Part shown: positions 18,672 to 25,995 of the stretch, piece after piece
Numbering within the stretch: the stretch's first letter is position 1
Layout: each line of letters opens with the position of its first letter
Origin: Xanthomonas sontii
Lineage (GTDB): Bacteria > Pseudomonadota > Gammaproteobacteria > Xanthomonadales > Xanthomonadaceae
Assembly: GCF_040529055.1 (NCBI RefSeq)
Contig: NZ_CP132342.1
Span: forward strand, 2,478,001 to 2,542,000
Direction of reading: 5' to 3'
Length of the DNA stretch: 64,000 nucleotides
Notes under the pieces: generated by a model
What the model was told of the DNA's origin: nothing
Database searches by the model: none
The model's input: only the letters and a program-made list of their open reading frames with translations
Made by a program: the position numbers and the translations under genes

Positions 18672-19696
18672 GCGCTGGCCGCCGCGCGCTGCGCCAGGGC
18701 CGGCTTGATCCGCGTCTGCAGCAGTTGCGCCAGCGGCTGCAGGGTCGGGTGCCGCGGCAATGCCTCGTCGAGGTAGGCGATGAAGCGCGGCACGTTGTCC
18801 AGGTACCAGGCCTTGCCGTCGCGGTAGTTCAGCCGCGCGAAGATGCCCAGGTTCTTCAGGTGGCGCTGCACGCCCATCCACTCGGCGTCGCGCAGGAATT
18901 GCGCCAGCGGCGGCACCGGAATCCCGGCCTGCAGCGCACGCGCGTGATAGCTGGCGAGCCAGGCGTCGACCTGCGCCAAAGGCCAGCTGACCGTGGTGTC
19001 CTTGAACAGGCTGACCGGGTCGTAGGCGACCGGGCCGATCACGCAGTCCTGGAAATCCAGCACGGCGGGACCGTCGGCCGCCGGCATCAGGTTGCGCGGC
19101 ATGAAGTCGCGATGCACCAGCACCTGCGGCTGGGTCAGCGCGTTGTCCATGAGCTGGCGCTGCACGCCGTGCAGGGCCGCGCGTTCGTCGGCATCCAGGG
19201 TGATGCCAAGGTGGCGCTGCAGGAACCACTCCTCGAACAGGCCCGCGTCGCGTTGCAGCAGCGCCTCGCCGAACACGCCCATGCCCGGCGGCGGCGCGAT
19301 CGCCTGCAGCCGCAGCAACTGGCCGAGCGCGGCGTCGAAGTGCGCGTCCGCCGTGTTCGTGTCCAGGCTCTGCGCCAGGGTCGGTTGGCCCAGGTCTTCC
19401 AGCAGCAGGAAGCCGGCCTCCGCGTCCTGCGCCAGGATTTCCGGGACCCGCACGCCGCCGCCGCGCAGCAGCGCGTGCATGCGCAGCCACGGCCGCACGT
19501 CTTCCAGGTCCGGCGGCGAATCCATCACGATGCGACTGACGCCCGGGCCATGGCTGCGCCAGTAGCTGCGCTGGCCGGCGTCCACCGAGGCGCGCTGCAG
19601 CGTCGCCTGTGCGTCGTCCAGGGCCGTGCGCGCCCAGGCCAGGCGTTGCGCGGCGCGTGCCGCAAGGACATCGGGAACCATCGGGCTGGCGCTCAT
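18668..19696 (-). CDS. amgK: N-acetylmuramate/N-acetylglucosamine kinase AmgK
   Basis: A 342-aa aminoglycoside-phosphotransferase fold kinase. The catalytic loop is VLVHRDFMPRNL and the metal-binding aspartate is in VLDFQDCVIG. AmgK phosphorylates MurNAc and GlcNAc at C1, giving the substrate of MurU. The pair lets cells rebuild UDP-MurNAc from recovered wall sugars without MurA, which is the known basis of intrinsic fosfomycin tolerance in Pseudomonas and relatives. It overlaps murU by ATGA. Length and motifs are complete. Confidence 0.9.
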   Translation of the reverse strand: MSASPMVPDVLAARAAQRLAWARTALDDAQATLQRASVDAGQRSYWRSHGPGVSRIVMDSPPDLEDVRPWLRMHALLRGGGVRVPEILAQDAEAGFLLLEDLGQPTLAQSLDTNTADAHFDAALGQLLRLQAIAPPPGMGVFGEALLQRDAGLFEEWFLQRHLGITLDADERAALHGVQRQLMDNALTQPQVLVHRDFMPRNLMPAADGPAVLDFQDCVIGPVAYDPVSLFKDTTVSWPLAQVDAWLASYHARALQAGIPVPPLAQFLRDAEWMGVQRHLKNLGIFARLNYRDGKAWYLDNVPRFIAYLDEALPRHPTLQPLAQLLQTRIKPALAQRAAASA

Positions 19697-19769
19697 CGGC
19701 AGGCTGCGGCGGAAACGAGCCGCACAGCGTAAACGGGCGCCGCCGCCGTGGCGAGCGGCGCGCCGTGCC

Positions 19770-20039
19770 TCAGCGCTTGCTGGAGAACAGCCGCAACAAG
19801 GCGAGCAGGGCGATGGCGCCGAGCAGCGCACCGAGGAAGCCGGCCGGCTCGCCACGGCTGTACCAGCCCATGTAGTGGCCGAACCAGCCGGCCAGCAGCG
19901 CGCCGGCGATACCCAGCAACACGGTGAACAGACAGCCGGAGCGTCCGCTGCTGGGGCCGAGGAAACGCGCCAGCAGGCCGACCACGAAGCCCACCAGGAT
20001 GATGTAGAGCCAGCTGTCGCTGCCGAACAGAGTGTGCAT
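19770..20039 (-). CDS. GlsB/YeaQ/YmgE family small membrane protein
   Basis: An 89-aa protein with three predicted membrane helices, glycine-rich (LYIILVGFVVGLLARFLGP at the start). It matches the transglycosylase-associated (GlsB/YeaQ/YmgE) family, small stress-induced membrane proteins of unclear function. A typical member carries the pattern G-x-x-A-G-x-x-x-x-x-x-F-G in helix 2, seen here as GIAGALLAGWFG. It sits alone, 73 bases upstream of amgK on the same strand. Confidence 0.83.
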   Translation of the reverse strand: MHTLFGSDSWLYIILVGFVVGLLARFLGPSSGRSGCLFTVLLGIAGALLAGWFGHYMGWYSRGEPAGFLGALLGAIALLALLRLFSSKR

Positions 20040-20296
20040 GGAGAGCGTTCCGAGCGCGGAGGGGGATCAGCGTCGGATCGTGCCAGATCGACGGTGATGG
20101 CGTCGATGCTTGCGTACGCCGCGCAGTCGGCACGCCCATGGAAGGCGGCCGCCCGCGCTGCGCGGATGACACCATCGGAAAGGCGCCGCGTCGGAGCCGA
20201 CGCCTCTCCCACCGCAAGCAGGGGACGGATCAGTCACTCAGGAAACAGGCTTCGCCAATCCCGAATCCCGAATCCCGACTCCCTAATCCCGGCCCC
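20040..20296. repeat. Intergenic spacer ending in GGGAATCC-type repeat
   Basis: 257 bases between two minus-strand genes. A run of AATCCCGAATCCCGAATCCCG units lies at about 20255-20292, just after the M20 dipeptidase stop. Nothing else is recognised. Confidence 0.65.
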
Positions 20297-21787
20297 TCAA
20301 CAGCACCCATGCCCACCATGCTGCTCGCCGCCGGCCACCGCCGCGCTGCCGGTGGTCTCGCCGCGCAGGCTGGCGGCATGGTGGGCGGCGATCACCCGCG
20401 ATACGCAGGCGGTGACCCGCTTGCCCATCGGGATGTGCAGGAACTCGTTCGGGCCGTGCGCGTTGGAATGCGGGCCGAGCACGCCGGTGATCATGAACTG
20501 CGCACCGGGGAACTTCTCGCCGAGCATGCCCATGAACGGGATCGAGCCGCCTTCGCCCATGTACATCGCCGGCTTGCCGAACGCCGCCTGCGAGGCCGCT
20601 TCGATCGCGTCGGTCAGCCACGGCGACTGCGCCGGTGCGTTCCAGCCGGAGGAGGACTTCTCCAGCGCCAGCGACACCTCGGCGCCGTACGGCGGATCGC
20701 GCAGCAACACGTCCTTGAGCAGTTCGCCGGCGTGCTTGCCGTCCAGCGTCGGCGGCAGGCGCAGCGACAGCTTCACCGCGGTTTCCGGGCGCAGCACATT
20801 GCCGGCCGAGGCCAGCGGCGGCAGGCCGTCGGCGCCGGTCACCGACAGTGCCGGGCGCCAGGTGCGGTTGAGCACCAGCTCGGACAGGTCCTCGTGCATC
20901 GGCCGCATGCCGGGCAGGAACGGGAACTTGCTGTAGACCTCGTCGCCCAGCACCTCGGCGACCTTGCGCGCCTGCGCCAGCCGCTCCTCGGGGATGTCGG
21001 CGTACAGGCCGTCGACCTTGATCTTGCCGGTGGCCTCGTCCTCCAGCCGCGACATCAGGTCACGCAGCACGCGGAAGCTCGACGGCACCACGCCGGAGGC
21101 GTCGCCCGAATGCACGCCTTCGCTGAGCACCTTGACGCTGAAGTTGCCGCCGGCCAGGCCGCGCAGCGAGGTCGTGCACCACAGCTGCTCGTAGTTGCCG
21201 CAGCCCGAATCCAGGCACACCACCAGCGAGGGCTTGCCGATCCGCGCCGCCAGATGGTCGACGTAGGCGGGCAGGTCGTAGCTGCCCGATTCCTCGCAGG
21301 CCTCGATCAGCACCACGCAGCGCGCGTGCGGGATGCCCTGGTCCTGCAGCGCCTGGATCGCCGCCAGCGAACCGAACAGGGCGTAGCCGTCGTCGGCGCC
21401 GCCGCGGCCGTACAGGCGGTCGCCCTTGAGCACCGGCGTCCACGGGCCCAGGTCGGCGTCCCAACCTGTCATTTCCGGCTGCTTGTCCAGGTGCCCGTAC
21501 AACAGCACGGTGTCCTCGCCGGTCGCGTCGCTGCTGGCCGGCACCTCCAGGTAGATCAACGGGGTGCGGCCTTCCAGTTGCACCACCTCCACCTGCAGGC
21601 CGGGGATCGCCTGCGCGCGCGCCCAGCGCTCCATCAGCGCCACCGCATCGGCCATGTAGCCATGCGCGACCCAATCGGCGTCGAACATCGGCGATTTGTT
21701 GGGGATGCGGATGTAATCGACCAGTTGCGGGACGATGTCGTCATCCCACTTTTCGCTCAGGAAACGGTCGATCTTGGCACTGTCCAT
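20297..21787 (-). CDS. M20/M25/M40 family metallo-dipeptidase
   Basis: A 496-aa M20 peptidase. Zinc ligands are visible in LLYGHLDKQPE (His and the catalytic Asp two residues on), GRGGADDGY, and the catalytic glutamate pair in IEACEESGS; a further ligand is in GVHSGDASG. A dimerisation (lid) domain lies between about residues 215 and 365. These enzymes cleave dipeptides or deacylate N-acyl amino acids in the cytoplasm; the exact substrate is not readable. No signal peptide. The C-terminal 20 residues (GGEQHGGHGCC end) are Gly/His/Cys-rich and outside the fold. Confidence 0.9.
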   Translation of the reverse strand: MDSAKIDRFLSEKWDDDIVPQLVDYIRIPNKSPMFDADWVAHGYMADAVALMERWARAQAIPGLQVEVVQLEGRTPLIYLEVPASSDATGEDTVLLYGHLDKQPEMTGWDADLGPWTPVLKGDRLYGRGGADDGYALFGSLAAIQALQDQGIPHARCVVLIEACEESGSYDLPAYVDHLAARIGKPSLVVCLDSGCGNYEQLWCTTSLRGLAGGNFSVKVLSEGVHSGDASGVVPSSFRVLRDLMSRLEDEATGKIKVDGLYADIPEERLAQARKVAEVLGDEVYSKFPFLPGMRPMHEDLSELVLNRTWRPALSVTGADGLPPLASAGNVLRPETAVKLSLRLPPTLDGKHAGELLKDVLLRDPPYGAEVSLALEKSSSGWNAPAQSPWLTDAIEAASQAAFGKPAMYMGEGGSIPFMGMLGEKFPGAQFMITGVLGPHSNAHGPNEFLHIPMGKRVTACVSRVIAAHHAASLRGETTGSAAVAGGEQHGGHGCC

Positions 21788-21805
21788 GAAAAGCTCCGAA
21801 GTGAT

Positions 21806-21819
21806 TGCACACGTGTGCA
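21806..21819. promoter_or_regulatory. 14-bp perfect palindrome upstream of dipeptidase
   Basis: TGCACACGTGTGCA, a perfect palindrome 19 bases upstream of the dipeptidase ATG, inside its likely promoter or 5' leader. It could be a repressor operator; no regulator is identified. Confidence 0.35.
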
Positions 21820-21839
21820 GCCATTCTACGCCCCGGTGC

Positions 21840-21863
21840 CCGTGTAGGGTTTTTCCTACACGG
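21840..21863. promoter_or_regulatory. Inverted repeat GTGTAGG-N6-CCTACAC
   Basis: Nine-base arms CCGTGTAGG and CCTACACGG flank a GTTTTT loop, in the divergent region between the dipeptidase and the ComEA-like gene. It is too short in T's after the stem to be a terminator and lies upstream of both genes, so an operator is more likely. The half-site TAGGa/tCCTA recalls sites of LuxR/NarL-type regulators, which is only a resemblance. Confidence 0.35.
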
Positions 21864-21991
21864 CGACGCGCCGTTTACCTGCTGTTTGTGACGCGTTCCG
21901 ACGATAGGCTGTACCCATGTGGCGAGCGATGCTGACAACGCCGGCAGGAAAGGCCGGCGAAGTCCCCATCCAAGTCACAAGGAGCGTTGCC

Positions 21992-22324
21992 ATGCAGTCT
22001 TTTATCGTGGTCCTGAAGTCGCTGGTCGTTGCCCTGATGCTGTCCGGTTCCGCGCTCGCCGCGGACAAGGTCAACATCAACTCCGCTGGAGCGGAGGAAA
22101 TCGACCAGGTGTTGGTGAACGTGGGGGCCTCCAAGGCCCAGGCGATCGTCGACTACCGGCAGGCGCACGGACCTTTCAAGAGCGCCGAGGAACTGGCACT
22201 GGTGAAAGGCATCGGACTCAAGACGGTCGAGCGGAACCGCGACCGGATCGATGTGGGCGCCACGAAGGCACCCGCACCGACAGCCGCCAAGCAGGCAGCT
22301 GCCAAGCCGGTGGAAAGGCGTTAA
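21992..22324 (+). CDS. Secreted helix-hairpin-helix protein, ComEA-like
   Basis: A 110-aa protein with a signal peptide (ending ALA before ADKVNIN) and a helix-hairpin-helix DNA-binding domain: VNINSAGAEEIDQVL and KGIGLKTVERN are the two HhH elements. ComEA-like proteins bind incoming DNA in the periplasm during natural transformation. AAGGAG precedes the ATG at good spacing. The C-terminal tail is Ala/Lys-rich. It is shorter than Gram-positive ComEA and has no membrane anchor, as is usual in Gram-negatives. Confidence 0.85.
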   Translation: MQSFIVVLKSLVVALMLSGSALAADKVNINSAGAEEIDQVLVNVGASKAQAIVDYRQAHGPFKSAEELALVKGIGLKTVERNRDRIDVGATKAPAPTAAKQAAAKPVERR

Positions 22325-22553
22325 AGGGATTTGCAACGAAAGGATAGGGCCGGCGCTGGACGCGCGGCCGCAGCCTCACTGAGCAGGATGCGAAGGGGGA
22401 AGGCAGGAGGCCGACAGGGAGGTACATCGTCGCCCGGCGTTGCACAGTGACGTGCAGCCGGGCGATGTTTTTTTGGGCGCCATGGCGCTCTCGCGTCGCA
22501 TATTCGGGCTGGCCAAGGACAGGCCGCTTGCCCTGATCGTGCAGAATGCGCGC

Positions 22554-23162
22554 ATGGACTGGTGCACGCTGCCCGCGCGGGTGATCCCCGCCAATGAGTA
22601 TCGCCGCGAACGCTGGCGCAACGGCCTGGGCTGGACCCGGGAGATCCTGCGTCTGCCGGCCGCCGGCGATGACTGGGTGCTGCGCCTGTCCATCGCCGAG
22701 ATCGAGCAGGATGCCGCCTTTTCAGCTTTCCCCGGGATCGACCGCGAACTGGTCCTGCTGCGCGGCAATGGCGTGCGCCTGCGTTTCGACGACGGCGAGG
22801 AACAGGTGCTGCAGGATCCTTGCGCGCGTCTGCGCTTCGCCGGCGAGCGGCCGCTGCGTGGCGAGTTGCTGGACGGGCCGACCCACGATTTCAACCTCAT
22901 GTGGCGACGTGACCGGCTGCGCACGCAACTGCTGCACCGGCCGCTGGTCGGGCCGATGCTGTTCTTCGCCGAACCCGCTGTCGCCTGGGCCGTTCATCTT
23001 CTGGCAGGGCAAGCGCAGTTCGATGCGGCCAGCGGACTGCCGCCATTGGCGGCCGGCGACAGTGCCTGGTTGGCCGCCGATGCCAGGCGCCGCTTTGCTT
23101 TGAGCGGGGGCGGGGAGGTGTTGGCGATGCGCATCGAGGCCCTGCCGACGCCCGCGGACTGA
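22554..23162 (+). CDS. HutD family protein
   Basis: A 202-aa cupin-like protein. The N-terminus RVIPANEYRRERWRNGLGWTREI is typical of HutD/Ves proteins, and VLRLSIAEIEQDAAFSAFPGIDREL contains the conserved core. HutD is often associated with histidine utilisation and is thought to tune it, but its activity is not established and no hut gene lies here. I chose the ATG at 22554; the open frame reaches back to 22440 without support. Confidence 0.85.
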   Translation: MDWCTLPARVIPANEYRRERWRNGLGWTREILRLPAAGDDWVLRLSIAEIEQDAAFSAFPGIDRELVLLRGNGVRLRFDDGEEQVLQDPCARLRFAGERPLRGELLDGPTHDFNLMWRRDRLRTQLLHRPLVGPMLFFAEPAVAWAVHLLAGQAQFDAASGLPPLAAGDSAWLAADARRRFALSGGGEVLAMRIEALPTPAD

Positions 23163-23258
23163 GCCCGCTCCACCACGCGCGCGGCTCTTGCAGCGTCGAC
23201 GCCGACCGCGTCCAATGCGCGAACGCGGCCATCCGGGCCGTACAGCGGAAGCCGACAG

Positions 23259-23987
23259 GTGCTCTCGGACAACAGGTGGTTGGCGAAAATTCTGGTGGCG
23301 GACGCGGACGCGGTCTTGCGCGACCGGATTCGCGATTACCTGGCGTGTTTCAACCTGCAGGCCCACGACGCCGACAGTGCGCCGCACCTGCAGGCGCAAC
23401 TGGCGGCCGGGCATTACGACGCGGTGGTGCTCGATGCCGGCCTCGACGGTGCCGAGGGCCTGCGCTTGTGCCGGCAACTGCGCGACCGCGGCGACATCGC
23501 CATCGTGATGATGGCCGACCGCGCCGAGCCGGTGGACCGGGTGATCGGGCTGGATCTGGGCGCGGACGACTTCCTGGTGCGGCCGCCCGACCTGCGCGAA
23601 CTGGTGGCGCGGCTCAACGCGGTGCTGCGTCGGGTGCGCGCGACCCAGCCGCCGGCAGCGGCGCATGGCGGCTGGCAGGTCGATGCCGCGCGGCACCAGG
23701 CGGTGGCGCCGGACGGGCGGACGATCCCGCTGTCGCCCGGCGAACTGCGGCTGATGGCGGTGTTCCTGGAGCAGCCGGGCGAGGTGCTCACGCGCGAGAC
23801 GCTGCGCACCGCGCTGGGCGACGGCGAGGCCAGCATGCCTGCGGGCAGCCGCGGCATCGATCTGCAGGTCTCGCGGCTGCGCCAGAAGCTCGGCGACGAC
23901 CCGCTGGTGCCGCAATGGATCCGCACGGTACGCGGCAAGGGCTATGTGTTCGAGCTGCAGCGCATGGGGCTGCCGGCGTCGCGCTGA
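23259..23987 (+). CDS. OmpR-family response regulator with degenerate receiver
   Basis: A 242-aa protein with an N-terminal receiver (residues 9-125) and a C-terminal winged-helix DNA-binding domain (about 138-235; SRLRQKLGDD and RTVRGKGYVF are typical). D59 is present as phosphoacceptor, but aligned with OmpR the second acidic residue is A16, the switch Thr/Ser is A86 (MMADRAE) and the conserved Lys is R108 (FLVRPP). Three of five conserved receiver residues are therefore changed, so classical phosphorylation switching is doubtful. No histidine kinase is adjacent. Start is GTG with a weak ribosome site, so a few N-terminal residues are uncertain. Confidence 0.85.
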   Translation: MLSDNRWLAKILVADADAVLRDRIRDYLACFNLQAHDADSAPHLQAQLAAGHYDAVVLDAGLDGAEGLRLCRQLRDRGDIAIVMMADRAEPVDRVIGLDLGADDFLVRPPDLRELVARLNAVLRRVRATQPPAAAHGGWQVDAARHQAVAPDGRTIPLSPGELRLMAVFLEQPGEVLTRETLRTALGDGEASMPAGSRGIDLQVSRLRQKLGDDPLVPQWIRTVRGKGYVFELQRMGLPASR

Positions 23988-24149
23988 TGGCGCGACGGCG
24001 TGGCGTTGCTGGCGTCGCCGCGGCCGAAGCCGCCACCGTAGCAGCGGCGGTCGGGGTCGCGGCGCGGCGTCCGGAACACACCGGCGCGTGGTCTCGCGCG
24101 GTGCCCTGGTGTTCTCCCCGGCCGCGGCTCATCGAGCAGCGCGCCGCGC

Positions 24150-25139
24150 TCAGCCCCGAGCTAACGCCGCGAAGCCGCTGCTGAGCTGTTCCTGCACTGC
24201 GCCGTCGTGGCGCACCAGGAAGCGCACCGCCAGTCCTTCGCGCTCGGCGCAGGCCAGTCCGGCCTCCACACCGAGCGCGCTCAGGGCAGTGGCCCAGGCA
24301 TCGGCACGCATGGCATCGGCGGCCACCACCGTCACCGCGGCCAGCGTCGCGGCGATCGGTCGGCCGCGACGCGGATCCAGCAGGTGTCCATAGCGTCGTC
24401 CGTCCTGTTCGAAGTGGTGCCAGCGATCGCCGGAGGTGGCCACCGCCAGGCCGTCGACCGCGAGCGCGCGCGGCGATGCGTCGCCATGCACCTCCTCGTC
24501 CGCAGCAGCCTCGATCAACACCCGCCACGGCTGCGCGTCCGGCTTGCGGCCATAGCCATAGAGATCGCCGCCGACCTCGACCAGTGCGCTTTCCACGCCA
24601 TGCGCACGCAGCGCCGTCGCTGCCAGGTCGACGCCGTAGCCCTTGGCGATCGCCGACAGATCCAGATGCAGCCCGCCCGGCTGGTGCCAGCGGCCCGCGT
24701 CGTCGACGGTCAGTCGGCGCCAGTCGCCCGCGGCGCGGGCCCGTTGCAGGGCGGCGGGCTCCGGCACCCGCCGATCTCCGGCGGTGGCGCCGAAACCCCA
24801 CGCGCCGACCACGGCGCCGATCGTGGGATCGAAGGCGCCGCCGCTGCGATGCGCCACTTCCAGCGCGCAGCGCAGCACCGTGTCGAACGCGGCCGGCAAG
24901 GCGTGCCAGGTATCGGCGTCGGCGCGGTTGTAGCGGCTGAGATCCGATTGCGCGTCCCACGTGCTCATCTGCGCGACGACCAGATCGAGCTGCGCCTGGA
25001 TCGCATCGCGCAATGCGTGCAGGTCGCTGCGTCGGGGCGGCAGCAGCCTGGCGCTCCAGCGCGTGCCCATGCTGCTGCCGTGCAGCGTGGCGATGCCGGC
25101 GCCGGCGCGGACTGCGGTCGGTGAAGCGGGGCGACTCAC
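24150..25139 (-). CDS. apbE: FAD:protein FMN transferase (ApbE family)
   Basis: A 329-aa ApbE protein. Features are GSSMGTRWSARL near the start, GGAFDPTIGAVVGAWGF, HLDLSAIAKGYGVD and the C-terminal metal site around GHLLDPRRGRP and ADAMRADAWATALSALG. ApbE attaches FMN to threonine of flavoproteins such as Nqr/Rnf subunits or PepSY-like reductases. No export signal is obvious in the predicted start. It lies 100 bases downstream of the PiuC-type hydroxylase in an iron-uptake-like cassette, so its client may be an iron reductase encoded elsewhere; that is inference. Confidence 0.88.
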   Translation of the reverse strand: MSRPASPTAVRAGAGIATLHGSSMGTRWSARLLPPRRSDLHALRDAIQAQLDLVVAQMSTWDAQSDLSRYNRADADTWHALPAAFDTVLRCALEVAHRSGGAFDPTIGAVVGAWGFGATAGDRRVPEPAALQRARAAGDWRRLTVDDAGRWHQPGGLHLDLSAIAKGYGVDLAATALRAHGVESALVEVGGDLYGYGRKPDAQPWRVLIEAAADEEVHGDASPRALAVDGLAVATSGDRWHHFEQDGRRYGHLLDPRRGRPIAATLAAVTVVAADAMRADAWATALSALGVEAGLACAEREGLAVRFLVRHDGAVQEQLSSGFAALARG

Positions 25140-25239
25140 GTGTCGACGCAGCGCGACCGTACAACGGCAGCGCGCAGGTGCCCTACGCTGCGCGACCTTG
25201 GGTCGGCGGCATGTTCGGCATTCCGGTCCCCACGCCGGC

Positions 25240-25932
25240 TCATGTCTCCGACCAGTCGCGCAGCAGGTTGTGATAGACGTTGGTCAGGCGCAGCAGCGCC
25301 GCCGCGTCCGCGCCGCTGGCGGTCAGCGCCTGGATCGCGGTGTCCAGGTCGAACAGGGTCTGCCGCCGGCCGGCGTCGCGCACCAGGCTCTGCACCCAGA
25401 AGAACGATGCCATGCGTGCGCCGCGGGTCACCGGCGCCACCCGGTGCAGGCTGCTGGACGGATACAGGATCAGGTCGCCGGCGGGCAACTTGACCTCATG
25501 CTCGCCGTAGGTGTCGTGGATCAGCAGTTCGCCGCCGTCGTACTCCTCCGGCGCACTCAGGAACAGCGTGCAGGACAGGTCGCTGCGCACGGTCAGCGCC
25601 GGCTGCGCGGCGGTGGCGGCCTGGGTCATCACGGCGCCGTCGACGTGCAGGCCGTAGCTGCCGCCGCCGCTGTAGCGGTTGAAGCGCGGCGGGATGGTGC
25701 GCAGCGGCAGCGCCGCGGCGAAGTACAGCGGGCTGCGCGCCAGTGCGCTCAGCACCGCCTGGCCGAGGTCCTGCTTCAGCGGCGAGGCGTCGGCCAGTTG
25801 CAGGTTGCGCTTGACCTGCGCGCCCTGCGCGCCGACGGTTTCGCGGCCGTCCACCCAGTCGGCGGATTCCAGCGCCTGGCGGAACCGCGCGACCTCATCG
25901 GCGCTGAGGATGTCGGGAATGTGCAGCAGCAT
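25240..25932 (-). CDS. piuC: PKHD-type Fe(II)/2-oxoglutarate hydroxylase
   Basis: A 230-aa dioxygenase of the PiuC/YbiX family. The iron triad is readable as HVD in YGLHVDGAV and the distal His in [10 protein letters not shown], with Arg in TRGAR for 2-oxoglutarate. In other bacteria this gene sits with a TonB-dependent catecholate receptor and is iron-regulated, as here: the receptor gene ends 63 bases upstream on the same strand. Its likely role is modification or release of siderophore iron; the substrate is unknown. Full length. Confidence 0.9.
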   Translation of the reverse strand: MLLHIPDILSADEVARFRQALESADWVDGRETVGAQGAQVKRNLQLADASPLKQDLGQAVLSALARSPLYFAAALPLRTIPPRFNRYSGGGSYGLHVDGAVMTQAATAAQPALTVRSDLSCTLFLSAPEEYDGGELLIHDTYGEHEVKLPAGDLILYPSSSLHRVAPVTRGARMASFFWVQSLVRDAGRRQTLFDLDTAIQALTASGADAAALLRLTNVYHNLLRDWSET

Positions 25933-25995
25933 GGGGCGCTCCGGCGGTGGACGCCCAGGATAGGGCGTCCACCGCGCGTTGGCAGGCGCGGTCGC

